The notes: a model not told the origin generated them from the sequence alone. Counted from the stretch's first letter, positions 35,398 through 43,629 are shown. The stretch is DNA of 64,000 nt from Deinococcus aerolatus (GCF_014647055.1 NZ_BMOL01000014.1:27673-91672); one strand, 5' to 3'. Program-made: numbers and translations.

Positions 35398-35440
35398 CTT
35401 ACAGTCTATGCGCTTCTTGCATCTTATGCAAGAAGCGCAT
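35398..35440 (-). promoter_or_regulatory. higBA promoter and 33-bp operator
   Basis: Two perfect 15-bp arms (35408-35422 and 35426-35440; ATGCGCTTCTTGCAT and its complement) are separated by CTT. On the reverse strand TTGCAT and TAGACT, 17 bp apart, overlap this repeat. The overlap is what one expects of an autorepressed toxin-antitoxin promoter bound by a HigA dimer. Confidence 0.75.
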
Positions 35441-35922
35441 GTCGTGGAGAGTTGGGAAAGATTTTTCGGGCTGAGGCTGCGGCTTGTGCCTAATACCTGT
35501 TATGCCAACGAATCTGATCAAGCCTCAACCTTGAAGAACCTTCCTCCCAAGATCCACTGTCAACCTTCACCGACCATCACCCAACTCCACTCGCAGTTCG
35601 CGATCCGAAATACCTCCACGTCCGTCCACACGGTCTGATCCTGCAAGTAAGTCCGTGGCCCTCAGCCGCAGCAACGGCAAACCCGACATGCATCTCGCCA
35701 AAACGGTGGCCGCCAGAGCCAAGTGCAAACCGCAGTTGCTCAGCCACCGGCGGTTGAGCCTCAATGCAGCGCTGGCAAGGACATGGGCACCTCGTGAGCG
35801 AAATCACGGTATGCTGAGCAGGTCCCGGAGGTCACCGAGCATTTGACCAAAGGGAACACCCCCCGCGCGGCTTGCCGGCCGTGGTTCGCAGAGGGTGTCC
35901 GTTCCGAAGAATTCGATTGTTT
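35441..35922. other. Intergenic stretch between higBA and the rep leader
   Basis: Roughly 480 bp. Several short frames exist on both strands, but none has a ribosome site, leaderless box or recognisable motif. It may contain an old transposase scrap; I cannot support a call. Confidence 0.35.
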
Positions 35923-36012
35923 TGCGAACTGGGGAGTTCGCAGGCATTGCCTTACGCACAGGATACGCGCCTGGGCATGTTCGGTCAACAGACCGAACGA
36001 CCCTCAAGGGTC
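35923..36012. promoter_or_regulatory. Three consecutive perfect palindromes in the rep leader
   Basis: TGCGAACT/AGTTCGCA (35923-35930/35935-35942), GTTCGGTC/GACCGAAC (35979-35986/35991-35998) and GACCCT/AGGGTC (35999-36004/36007-36012), all with 2-4-nt loops, crowd the 200 bp before rep. They could be repressor sites, or RNA hairpins of a leader that controls rep expression by attenuation or antisense pairing. Confidence 0.55.
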
Positions 36013-36035
36013 AGGGAGCGTTGGGGAGTTCCACA

Positions 36036-36128
36036 ATGACCATCCACGAATCGCCGGACGGCGAGACGACGAGATTAGAAATCACCCTTGTTGAACTGCG
36101 GCAAGCGTACAAAGGCAGTGAGGAATGA
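36036..36128 (+). CDS. Rep leader mini-ORF (30 aa)
   Basis: ATG 36036 has a GGGAG site 7 nt upstream. The 30-codon product (start MTIHESPDGETTRLE, end YKGSEE) stops inside the rep start as ATGA, so ribosomes finishing it would re-initiate on rep. The frame stays open to a GTG near 35895, giving a 77-residue alternative. Its placement after three hairpins suggests a translated leader controlling rep copy number. Confidence 0.45.
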   Translation: MTIHESPDGETTRLEITLVELRQAYKGSEE

Positions 36129-37660
36129 GCGACTCTCTGCTGATTGCCCAGCCGGGAAAACAGAAAATGACGCTGCTGCGGGAGAGCTATCAGGCCATCT
36201 GTGACGGCGATCCTTGTGCGGCCCGGTTGCTGAACGCGATGGAGCGCTGGCATTTCTACAAACTCCAGGCCCGCGAGGAGGTGCGGGGGCGCAACCGTGC
36301 CCGCCGTCAGGGCGGCCTGAAAGCGGAGGGCGACGAGGACCTCTGGGTGCGCATGGCCATTGACCCTAAGGACGCCAAAAGCCTCGGCTGGTGCGGGGAA
36401 CTGATGGACGAGTATTCCTACAAGGTCGTCAAACGCGGCCTGGACCTGCTGGTCGACAAAGGTTTCGTGGCCAAGCGCGAGAACCCGCGCCTGAACTGGG
36501 ACCGGACGCCACAGTGGCTCTTTCAGGTAGAGATTGTTCAGAAGGCCGTGGACGCCTGGGGCCAGTCGCGTGAAGACCCTGCCATGAGTGATGACCCGGA
36601 CGGAACGGCTGCAGACCGGCATGACCCGAAAGACGGGGAAAAACCCGTTGTAGACGAGTCGGCAGATTTGACTGATAGCACTCGGCAAATTGACCGAGTG
36701 GAGACGGCACAAAAGCCGATTGGAGACGGCAGAAAAGCCGAGTCAAGTCGGCAAATTGACCGAAGCAATAACACAGATATCCTTCTACAGGAATCCTCTC
36801 CAGAAATCCTTCAACAGACATCACCACTCACGCGACCTTCTGAAGCTGTCGCTCCATCCTCTGTTCCCGGTGATGGTGGGTCTTCGGCAGTCGCCGAACA
36901 ACAGCAGGCCACACCAGCCAGGACGCAAGGCGACGAGGACTTGCCCTTCCCGATTGATCAGGACAAGATTCTGGAAAAGCCTGGAGCGTTGACGTCAACT
37001 GCTTCTGAAAAGGTTCCGCCCGGCGGCGCGGCGCTGCTGACGCTGATGCCAGTGCCGCGCGCAGTCCTTGAGGGGCGGCCTCGCCGGGATCCACTGGGGA
37101 TGATCACGCTGCGGGCGGTCTTGAAGGCCTCGAACAAGACGCGCGAAAAGCACCTGGACGCGTACCTCAAGTTAGGCACCCACAGCGGTCTGCCCCGTGA
37201 TCTATTCACGCGGCTGACCGATCAGGAAATCAATGGCGCACTTAAGGCCGCCCAGCAGGACACGCCGCTGGACAAGACCGGCCAGGGATTTGACCGCATC
37301 GCCCTCCTGGCGCTGGACGTGTTGATCGGTGAACCAGTAACGGCCGAACTCATCGCGAGCGGCCGGAACCCTCCGCGGCCCTCAGAAGAGCCGCTGGGCC
37401 AGGCCTATCAGGTCAAGAATGGGGCCAGCGCGGCGCCCAGAGCAGAGCCTCAGCCCGAGGGGGGACCGCCGCTGGACTTACGAGCCCAGTACCTGGGACT
37501 GTGGGAACTGAAAAATAATCCGGCTGTCGTGGTGAATGTCCTGGACCTTGAGGAACGCGCGGGCGCCGCGCCCGTGCTGCACCTCAAGGACGACAAGACC
37601 CTCTCCCCCACGGAAATTACCCTCAAGTACCGCCGCCCGGCTTTCATGACTGTGGCATAA
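36125..37660 (+). CDS. Candidate replication initiator with N-terminal winged helix
   Basis: This encodes 511 residues. Residues ~15-135 look like the winged-helix domain of phage replisome organisers and RepA_N-type plasmid initiators: LLNAMERWHFYKLQ, LWVRMAIDPKDAKSLGWCGE, YKVVKRGLDLLVDKGFVAKREN. Residues ~140-300 are low-complexity polar linker encoded by a repeat-bearing DNA segment, and the C-terminal ~180 residues are helical and unrecognised. The layout (winged helix, repeats inside the coding sequence, family-specific C-domain) and the neighbouring parAB and higBA support a rep role. Alternatively it is another plasmid DNA-binding protein. Confidence 0.6.
   Translation: MSDSLLIAQPGKQKMTLLRESYQAICDGDPCAARLLNAMERWHFYKLQAREEVRGRNRARRQGGLKAEGDEDLWVRMAIDPKDAKSLGWCGELMDEYSYKVVKRGLDLLVDKGFVAKRENPRLNWDRTPQWLFQVEIVQKAVDAWGQSREDPAMSDDPDGTAADRHDPKDGEKPVVDESADLTDSTRQIDRVETAQKPIGDGRKAESSRQIDRSNNTDILLQESSPEILQQTSPLTRPSEAVAPSSVPGDGGSSAVAEQQQATPARTQGDEDLPFPIDQDKILEKPGALTSTASEKVPPGGAALLTLMPVPRAVLEGRPRRDPLGMITLRAVLKASNKTREKHLDAYLKLGTHSGLPRDLFTRLTDQEINGALKAAQQDTPLDKTGQGFDRIALLALDVLIGEPVTAELIASGRNPPRPSEEPLGQAYQVKNGASAAPRAEPQPEGGPPLDLRAQYLGLWELKNNPAVVVNVLDLEERAGAAPVLHLKDDKTLSPTEITLKYRRPAFMTVA
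36682..36763. repeat. Iteron-like repeats inside the rep candidate (possible origin)
   Basis: TCGGCAAATTGACCGA occurs at 36682-36697 and 36748-36763. Between them GGAGACGGCACAAAAGCCGA and a one-base variant sit at 36700-36719 and 36722-36741, a 22-bp period. The A-B-B-A layout is followed by an AT-richer stretch (36764-36830). In RepA_N plasmids the origin iterons lie within rep in just this way (known for the family); an origin here is inference. Confidence 0.55.
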
Positions 37661-37709
37661 CCGCCCTGGTCCGGTGCCCTGGCAGAGCCCTACCCAGGAT
37701 GTGAGCTGC

Positions 37710-37928
37710 ATGTCGCGCGTCCGTCGTCCTACCCCCACATTTCTTAACTTGTATCCGCCGCAGTACGCCACCATTGCCGAGCTGGAGGCTGAGGGTTTGC
37801 GGCCGGCTGAGAATCAGCTGCCCGCCGCACTCTTCAAATGTAAGGAACGGGAACGGGAGTCGGCTTCGGCCCTGTACGCCCGTGCCGAAGCCACAGCTAT
37901 CGTCCGGGGTGAGTCGAGACGGACATGA
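37710..37928 (+). CDS. Small hypothetical protein (72 aa) after rep
   Basis: The product reads PTFLNLYPPQYATIAELEAEG, then LPAALFKCKERERESASALY, with ordered helix-forming sequence and good codon usage, unlike the longer opposing frame. An AGGATG-type ribosome site precedes ATG 37710; a longer in-frame start exists at 37674. It lies 50 bp after rep and is probably cotranscribed. No known family. Confidence 0.45.
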   Translation: MSRVRRPTPTFLNLYPPQYATIAELEAEGLRPAENQLPAALFKCKERERESASALYARAEATAIVRGESRRT

Positions 37929-38459
37929 TTTTCTTCGTCCACCGCGTGATTTGCGGTGGAGGGGCATCGACAGGACATTCTGCTGGGTGACGGCCCGGTC
38001 GGAAGGAGAATCAAGATCGGCAGTTGCATGCCCACGAGAAGGTTTCAGATTTGCGTTGAAGGTCTGCACCTGCCGCCTCATTTCCGCGAAGTCCATCCGC
38101 CCGTCCGTTCCTTCCGCGCTGTCTTTCTGGCTAGGGCGCTGCCTTCTGTGGGCGGATGGAGGCGAAACACTTCGTCTCTTGGTTCGTTCAGTCCAACTTC
38201 TGGAGTATTGGAAGTCAGTCTTGATGCTTCCTTGCTGAAATTGGCGGATCCGGAACTGAAGTTTCTGGGTCATTGAAACGCCGCTCACTTTATGAGCAAA
38301 TCTTCACCGGGACCTGGGCAGAATCAAAATAAACTGGATTAATCTGATTTATTCATCCAACCGGGCGACCCAAGTTCCCTTACCCTCCTTGGTATTGTCT
38401 CTACAGGAGCGGACGGACGGCGATACGGGCGCGCGGCGGCCTGCATATTCAGACGAAAT
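37929..38459. other. Gene-free boundary region before the transposon
   Basis: About 530 bp without a supported gene. From ~38280 on it becomes AT-rich, unlike the replicon module to its left. A TGTCTCTACAGG motif at 38394 could be the outer transposon end (TGT start), but I could not find its partner. Confidence 0.35.
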
Positions 38460-38531
38460 AGTCCAACTTATTCAGCGAATTCAAGAAGAAGTCCAAATTA
38501 ATTTGCGAAAAAGTCCAGCTTAATTTGAGAA
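38460..38531. repeat. Transposon left-end repeats (transposase-binding type)
   Basis: Three 20-bp direct repeats: AGTCCAACTTATTCAGCGAA (38460), AGTCCAAATTAATTTGCGAA (38490) and AGTCCAGCTTAATTTGAGAA (38512); a partial ATGTCCAGAATTCC follows at 38553. Clusters of ~20-bp repeats just outside tniQ/tniA/tniB are where TnsB/TniA-type transposases bind in Tn7- and Tn5053-like elements. No matching right end was found in the window. Confidence 0.7.
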
Positions 38532-38694
38532 AATTCCTATTTAGAGCGCCAAAATGTCCAGAATTCCGTGATTTTTCGCAGACTGGATCTGAAATTTTTT
38601 ATTCGGAGATACGTCGGGAAGGCAGCGCGAGCGCACGTTGGCGTCTGCATGAAGCTGACTGGAGAACATCAGCCAGCCGCTGTGAAGGAGCACT

Positions 38695-40119
38695 ATGCCA
38701 CCGACATCTTCAACTGGCTCGCAGGCCGACCTTCCCCTTCACGTCATCCCCCTCCCTGGAGAAGCCTTCGATTCCTGGTGGTCACGGCTGGCAAGCACGT
38801 ATGCCGTGAAACCCAAGGAACTTGCTCAAGCCTTAGCCCCCAGCGATCAGGAACACGTGGCTCTTCTTCGACCAGCCGATCTTCTGCCGGATACGCAGCC
38901 ACTGATACGTGACCTGGCTGAACAGACAGGAATAACACAAAGTTTGTTGGCACCGCTGTTCCTTCCTAGTTGCTATCCCCTGAACCTGAGTTACCAGCGA
39001 CTCCCCCACTCCTTTGCTGCCCGCCCCAACAGTTTTCATGCCCACCGCCTCTGGGTCCTCCCTCGCCGCACCTCCGTGTATTGCCCGCAGTGTCTGGCCA
39101 CAGATGTCATTCCATATTTCAGGAAAGCCTGGCGACTACGCATCACGACCCTCTGCCCTGTTCATGGTCAACCTATGCGTGAAACCTGCCCACACTGCGG
39201 AACCTTGACGGGCCGACTCGACAGTGAAGCAGGGCATGGAAGCATTCGGCTCTGCCAGGTCTGTGGCGAGGACCTCTGTACGGCGCCCAGAAGAAAGCCG
39301 AAAGACCATCAGGCCACGTCCCGGCTTCTCATCGGCGCGGTGCTCCTCGAGAACCTCAGCGTGCAGGAAGGCGAGTGGGGACGCTTCACCGCGGTCAACA
39401 ATTGGGATTTTGCTGGTGCCTTCGCGGACTGGCTGGAGACAAAAAGTATCGCCCTGATCAACGCCTTCGTCTTTTCAGGGCGACCTCTACCAGCAGGTAT
39501 CAGTTGGGAAAAAGCGAGCCTCGCTCACCGCAACGCTTTTGTGCAGTCGTTCCACTATCTTATTTCGCGCTACGCGTGGGAACGCCAGCAGGTCATCGAG
39601 TGCCTGCCGTTTGAAGCTCAAGCAGCCTATCGCCGGTGTATGGAGATTCACGCCTCAATAGGCGAGCGTTTCACGTTTGGTGCTCGCCCGTGGGAGGGTT
39701 GGTCACGCCCCTCCTTCAAACCAGCTAACGCTTCGTACGACATCTACATTTGGAGGCACGTCTCTCTCGAAGACACCGAAACGGAGATTCATCTGGTGTA
39801 TGCCAGTTGGTACACCGACGTCTTGAAAGGCACTCAATGCCACCTTGGAACAGCTGGCACCCTGACAGAGGCCATTGCCATCTGCGTTGACGATCACTGT
39901 GCCCACTGCGAAAAGAAGGAGGTTCCCGAGTCTAACTTCTTCGCCGCTCCGAGCAATATCTGGATCTACCGCTGCACCCGCTGCAGCTCGCTTTATTCCA
40001 TCACTACCTCTGACGTTCCATTGATCAAACCTCAGCTGCACTTTGGAGGAGACTATGAGAACAGTTGTCATGACCCAACCCCCCCTATTGCGAGCGGGAA
40101 ACATCATTCGTCTGAATGA
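38695..40119 (+). CDS. tniQ: TniQ target-selection protein
   Basis: This encodes 474 residues. The N-terminus has the TniQ signature (VIPLPGEAFDSWWSRLAS). Zinc-binding pairs follow: YCPQCL near residue 130, LCPVHGQPMRETCPHCG near 158-175, CQVCGEDLC, and a late CAHCEKKE...YRCTRCSSLY. In Tn7-like systems TniQ/TnsD links the ATPase to the target or to a Cas effector. GGAG lies 6 nt before the ATG. The gene overlaps tniA by 65 bp. Unlike the Tn5053 order (tniA-tniB-tniQ-tniR), tniQ comes first here. Confidence 0.87.
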   Translation: MPPTSSTGSQADLPLHVIPLPGEAFDSWWSRLASTYAVKPKELAQALAPSDQEHVALLRPADLLPDTQPLIRDLAEQTGITQSLLAPLFLPSCYPLNLSYQRLPHSFAARPNSFHAHRLWVLPRRTSVYCPQCLATDVIPYFRKAWRLRITTLCPVHGQPMRETCPHCGTLTGRLDSEAGHGSIRLCQVCGEDLCTAPRRKPKDHQATSRLLIGAVLLENLSVQEGEWGRFTAVNNWDFAGAFADWLETKSIALINAFVFSGRPLPAGISWEKASLAHRNAFVQSFHYLISRYAWERQQVIECLPFEAQAAYRRCMEIHASIGERFTFGARPWEGWSRPSFKPANASYDIYIWRHVSLEDTETEIHLVYASWYTDVLKGTQCHLGTAGTLTEAIAICVDDHCAHCEKKEVPESNFFAAPSNIWIYRCTRCSSLYSITTSDVPLIKPQLHFGGDYENSCHDPTPPIASGKHHSSE

Positions 40120-41833
40120 TCAGAGTTGGCGAATCGACGAGATTCTCTCCAGTGGACACGCAATTCTCAGTGCGTTAGGAGGCATAGGGGCAAAACAGGT
40201 TCGGCCACTCTCAGATCTGGACATCTCACCTGAGAAATCTGTCTCGCTCATCGCTGCGAACGACACACCGGCCAAGCGTGGGCGTCTTGATCTCAAGTGG
40301 CAGTTCCAGGACCTCTACTCGCAGATGACTGCGCACGTGATTCCTGATGCTGTTACAGTTGCCGGTCGTGCTGTCGGCATTGCACGAAGTACGGCCTACA
40401 CCTGGTGGCGGCAGTGGATGACCGACGCACCACTGGTAAAAGAATACCGCTCAGATGTTCACCGTTCCCGTATGCCTGCGGAGATTGAGGCCCTTATGCA
40501 GGAGGTGATCACTGCTGCTCACGCGCTCAATCAGCCCCGATCAAGAAAACGAGCCTATCACGATCTGCAGAACAAACTATCTTCGCTTGGCCTCCGGAAC
40601 ATCAGTTACGCGACGTTCTGTCGCCGGGTGGGAGATCGGCCGGTTCTGGAACGCATGAAGCCACAGCGTGGACGAAAAGCTCAGGATCAACTCCGCCCGA
40701 CGAAGAAAGGAGAGGTCGGGGCGGGCCCACTGGATCTGGTGGAAGTGGATCACTGGATGATCGATATGATTCTTCTCGCCGACCATGATCGGCGGCCTGT
40801 CGGTGTCGCCTACCTCACCCTGCTGCTAGACACCGCGACCCGAGTCGTTCTGGGCTACTACCTCTCCTTTGACCCGCCCAATCAGTACGCGGTGGGCCGC
40901 GCGCTCTACAGCGCCTTTCAGCCTAAGACGGAGGTCCTGCACCGCCTGGGCATTCAGGGCGAATGGCCGTGCTGGGGCGTACCCAAACGGCTGCGTCCAG
41001 ACAACGCCGCCGAATTCAAGTCACGGCTTCTCCAAGACCTTTCACTCAAATACCGCTTCAGCCTCACCCCTGCTCGACCATATCGACCTCGAGACAAGGC
41101 CAAAATAGAGGCGTTTTTCGGCACCCTGAGCCGATATGTAAAAGACCTGCCCGGAAGCACCAAGGCACTCCCTGGGGGCCGTCAAGATGGCGCGCGCGAG
41201 GCTACCCGTACCCTTCGTGAACTTGAGACGGAGTTGATCGACTACATTGTCAACGGTTACCACCGATCCATCCACGAGACCCTGCAGTCCACGCCGCTCA
41301 AGGCATATCAAACTTCGCCGCACCCGGAGCCCGTCTATTCACCCAACCGGGAGGCACTTCTTGTGGATGTTCTGCCTCAACTTACCGTTGGACGAAAAGT
41401 TCATCCATTTGGTGTACTCGTGCACAACATCCAGTACTGGAATGACAGCCTCATTCCACTGATCGGTCGATCCGAGAAATACATTATTAAGTACGATCCT
41501 TATGACCTGAGCTCTGTGTGGTTGCTGCAGGGGAAAGCGTACATTCGCCTCCGGTACAAGGATCTGGGATATCCCAGGCTTACACTCAGAGAATACAAGC
41601 AGACGCGAAAGGCTATGCGGGCTGCAGGCCATGATCCATCCGATACCGACTCCGTCATGGGATTCTACCGGCGTAGTGAGGAGAGGTCGGCCGAAAGTCG
41701 TGCCGCCACCCAGGCCACGCGGCGTTCAGTGACGACTGAGCCGCAAACCAAGCTAGAGCAGCCGCCTGAGCGCCCTACAGCCGCGGACAAACAGACCTGG
41801 CTGGCTGCCCCTTTGCTCCTGGAGGAAGATTGA
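40055..41833 (+). CDS. tniA: TniA/TnsB-type DDE transposase
   Basis: This encodes 592 residues from ATG 40055, preceded by GGAGG. After HTH domains (AVGIARSTAYTWWRQW) comes an rve integrase core with Asp232 (VEVDHWMID), Asp316 (RPDNAAEF) and Glu352 (KAKIEAFFGTL), the D-35-E spacing expected of TnsB. A beta-barrel and a charged tail that should contact the ATPase follow. It cuts and joins the transposon 3' ends; with no TnsA partner, 5' ends stay uncut and cointegrates form, which explains the need for a resolving recombinase. Confidence 0.92.
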   Translation: MRTVVMTQPPLLRAGNIIRLNDQSWRIDEILSSGHAILSALGGIGAKQVRPLSDLDISPEKSVSLIAANDTPAKRGRLDLKWQFQDLYSQMTAHVIPDAVTVAGRAVGIARSTAYTWWRQWMTDAPLVKEYRSDVHRSRMPAEIEALMQEVITAAHALNQPRSRKRAYHDLQNKLSSLGLRNISYATFCRRVGDRPVLERMKPQRGRKAQDQLRPTKKGEVGAGPLDLVEVDHWMIDMILLADHDRRPVGVAYLTLLLDTATRVVLGYYLSFDPPNQYAVGRALYSAFQPKTEVLHRLGIQGEWPCWGVPKRLRPDNAAEFKSRLLQDLSLKYRFSLTPARPYRPRDKAKIEAFFGTLSRYVKDLPGSTKALPGGRQDGAREATRTLRELETELIDYIVNGYHRSIHETLQSTPLKAYQTSPHPEPVYSPNREALLVDVLPQLTVGRKVHPFGVLVHNIQYWNDSLIPLIGRSEKYIIKYDPYDLSSVWLLQGKAYIRLRYKDLGYPRLTLREYKQTRKAMRAAGHDPSDTDSVMGFYRRSEERSAESRAATQATRRSVTTEPQTKLEQPPERPTAADKQTWLAAPLLLEED

Positions 41834-42684
41834 ATCTCACCGCAGCAGCGCAGCGGTTGCTCCAAGCTCCGCTCAACGAGCAGATCACTCATGTACGGCG
41901 TCGCCGACGTCTCAACTACGCCGCAGCGAATCAGTTTATGTCGAGGGTGCAGAACCTACACCAACATCAGTATCAGCACCGTTCACGCTGTCTGGCCCTC
42001 ACCGGAGAGCAATGGCATGGAAAGACCACGCTGCTCGATTGGATTCATGACCGGGCAAAACAACATTCCCCCCACGGCACGCCCAGTCTCCGGGCAGATG
42101 TCGCCGCAGGGTGGAACCTGGTGTCACTCTACAACGTTTGCCTCAAGTCATTGGGGGCCCCAATCTCCCTTCGAGGCGACAGCGACCGGAAATTCGATGC
42201 GCTCTGCAAAATCCTCGCGAAGAAGGAGACAAATCTCATCATCCTGGATGAATTTCATGACGTTCGGCGGTGCCAGCCCAGACAGATGCCCATGATCCTC
42301 TCGGGTCTGAGAGCCCTGTGCAACCTCCCTGGCGTCACGGTGGTGCTTTCCGGCCTGCCTGAGGTCGTGGATATCCTTCGCAACGACCCCCAGCTTTCGT
42401 CGCGATTTGAACGACATCAACTGAGAAAATGGGAGGATGGTCCGGAATACTACGCGTTTCTTGCGACAGTTCTATCTGATTTTCCTTTTCCAGAAGAATC
42501 AGAACTGCTGAATCCAGATTCAGAGCTGGCGTCGAAGCTTCTGCATTTGGGGCGGTATCGCCTGGGGGCATTTTCCGTCATCCTCTGTGAGGCCGCCTGC
42601 TTGGCCTTGGCAGCGGGACGACCCTGTGTGACACGCGCCGATATTCAAACGGTTGCAACCACCTTCTGGGCAGGACAGGATTAA
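41830..42684 (+). CDS. tniB: TniB/TnsC-type AAA ATPase
   Basis: This encodes 284 residues starting at TTG 41830, inside the tniA stop (TTGA) and preceded by GGAGGAAG. Walker A is GEQWHGKTT near residues 59-67, Walker B LIILDEFHDV near 136-145, then sensor-like VVLSGLPEV and SSRFERH. It forms the regulator filament on target DNA that recruits the transposase and receives TniQ. It is complete. Confidence 0.9.
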   Translation: MNLTAAAQRLLQAPLNEQITHVRRRRRLNYAAANQFMSRVQNLHQHQYQHRSRCLALTGEQWHGKTTLLDWIHDRAKQHSPHGTPSLRADVAAGWNLVSLYNVCLKSLGAPISLRGDSDRKFDALCKILAKKETNLIILDEFHDVRRCQPRQMPMILSGLRALCNLPGVTVVLSGLPEVVDILRNDPQLSSRFERHQLRKWEDGPEYYAFLATVLSDFPFPEESELLNPDSELASKLLHLGRYRLGAFSVILCEAACLALAAGRPCVTRADIQTVATTFWAGQD

Positions 42685-43629
42685 TCACCATTGTTCCACT
42701 TCGGCTGCAACATCATCCTCGTCCATCCTGACGTAACGCCTCGTGGTGTCCACCGAACTGTGCCCGAGGAAGATCGCAACCCGGGTGAAGTCCCGGGTCT
42801 GGTGGTACAAGCGTGAGGCGGCCGCTTTGCGGGCAGCGTGAAACCCGCGCCATTCAACTTGAGCGTCGCGGAAAAGGTTCTGTACACGGTAGTACGCCTG
42901 ATTGTAAGTCCAGTCAAAATAGGCGTCCTGGCCTGCGGGTGCAGGCAATGTTAGCAGCGCCTCTCGGGTTCTCGCACTGAGCGGCACCTGCCGCGTCTTC
43001 TCCCCCTTTCCCTTCACGAGAAGTACGGCGCCGTGGAGGTGACTGCGCCTTGCCATGAGGGCTTCTGAAATGCGGAGGCCACCGTGCGCACAAAGCAGGA
43101 GAAGTGCGCGAATCCCTGGTGTGGCCAGCTCCAGCGCCCTTTCAACCTCCTGGTCATAAGGAGGGTTTTTAACAGCGCTGCGGGTGGGATCAATAGGGCT
43201 CCGGACGTCCTCAGGGAAGGGGCCTTGGATCACGTCCGCCCAGTGCAGTGCGCGGTACAGGAGGCGTACAGTGGTCAGATAGGCGCCGACGGTGCTTGGG
43301 GCAAGATGTGAGCCGCCCCGACGCCCTCGATTCGGACGATTCTCCAGATGCAATCGGTAACGGGCCAGGTCACGGCGCATGGGCTGGGAGATATTGACGT
43401 CTTCAGCTTCACACCAGATCAGAAAGGCGGAAAGCCCAGTGCGGTAAGCGAGGAGTGTTCGTGGGCTGATATGCGCCTGTTTCCGGCTGGCGTGCAACAA
43501 ATAGAATTCCAGTAGAACGCCCAGGCTAGACTCGTCCCTAGCGTCCGAGATGTTCCTAGCCCAGTGGCTGATGGTGTCATCGTCGGCTTTTGAAAGCCAC
43601 TTGAACATACTCGTTGAGGAGACAGGCAT
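42685..43629 (-). CDS. Tyrosine recombinase at the resolvase position of the transposon
   Basis: This encodes 314 residues. The core-binding domain (ISPRTLLAYRTGLSAFLIW) is followed by the catalytic residues: Arg in GGLRISEALM, Lys in VKGKGEKTRQVPLS, H-x2-R in FHAARKAAASRLY (weakly conserved; the expected HxLRH is FHAARK), His in LGHSSVDTTRRY, and Tyr within that motif. It probably resolves cointegrates made by the TnsA-less transposase, the job of the serine resolvase tniR in Tn5053. The stop abuts the tniB stop. No SD; the start is taken at the most upstream Met. Confidence 0.82.
   Translation of the reverse strand: MPVSSTSMFKWLSKADDDTISHWARNISDARDESSLGVLLEFYLLHASRKQAHISPRTLLAYRTGLSAFLIWCEAEDVNISQPMRRDLARYRLHLENRPNRGRRGGSHLAPSTVGAYLTTVRLLYRALHWADVIQGPFPEDVRSPIDPTRSAVKNPPYDQEVERALELATPGIRALLLLCAHGGLRISEALMARRSHLHGAVLLVKGKGEKTRQVPLSARTREALLTLPAPAGQDAYFDWTYNQAYYRVQNLFRDAQVEWRGFHAARKAAASRLYHQTRDFTRVAIFLGHSSVDTTRRYVRMDEDDVAAEVEQW

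Larger units (their letters stand above)
38460..43629 (+). mobile_element. Tn5053/Tn7-like transposon core with a tyrosine recombinase
   Basis: The block contains end repeats, tniQ, tniA (TnsB-like), tniB (TnsC-like) and a convergent tyrosine recombinase that abuts tniB without a gap (stop to stop 0 bp). Base composition and codon choice are less GC-biased than around it, a sign of transfer. No TnsA, Cas protein or CRISPR array is visible. The right end is undefined, so the genes that follow could be cargo; the coordinates give only the supported core. Confidence 0.75.

Noticed and set aside
37644..38288. 214-codon reverse frame right of rep
   Set aside because: Ser/Arg-rich low-order sequence without start signals; the forward 72-residue frame in the same place looks more like protein.
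38394..38460. TGTCTCTACAGG as the exact left terminus of the transposon
   Set aside because: A TGT start is plausible, but without the partner end or a target duplication it cannot be assigned.
38460..38531. CRISPR-like interpretation of the AGTCCA repeats
   Set aside because: Only three diverged 20-bp units with 10- and 2-bp gaps, no spacers of constant size and no Cas gene; transposon end sites fit better.
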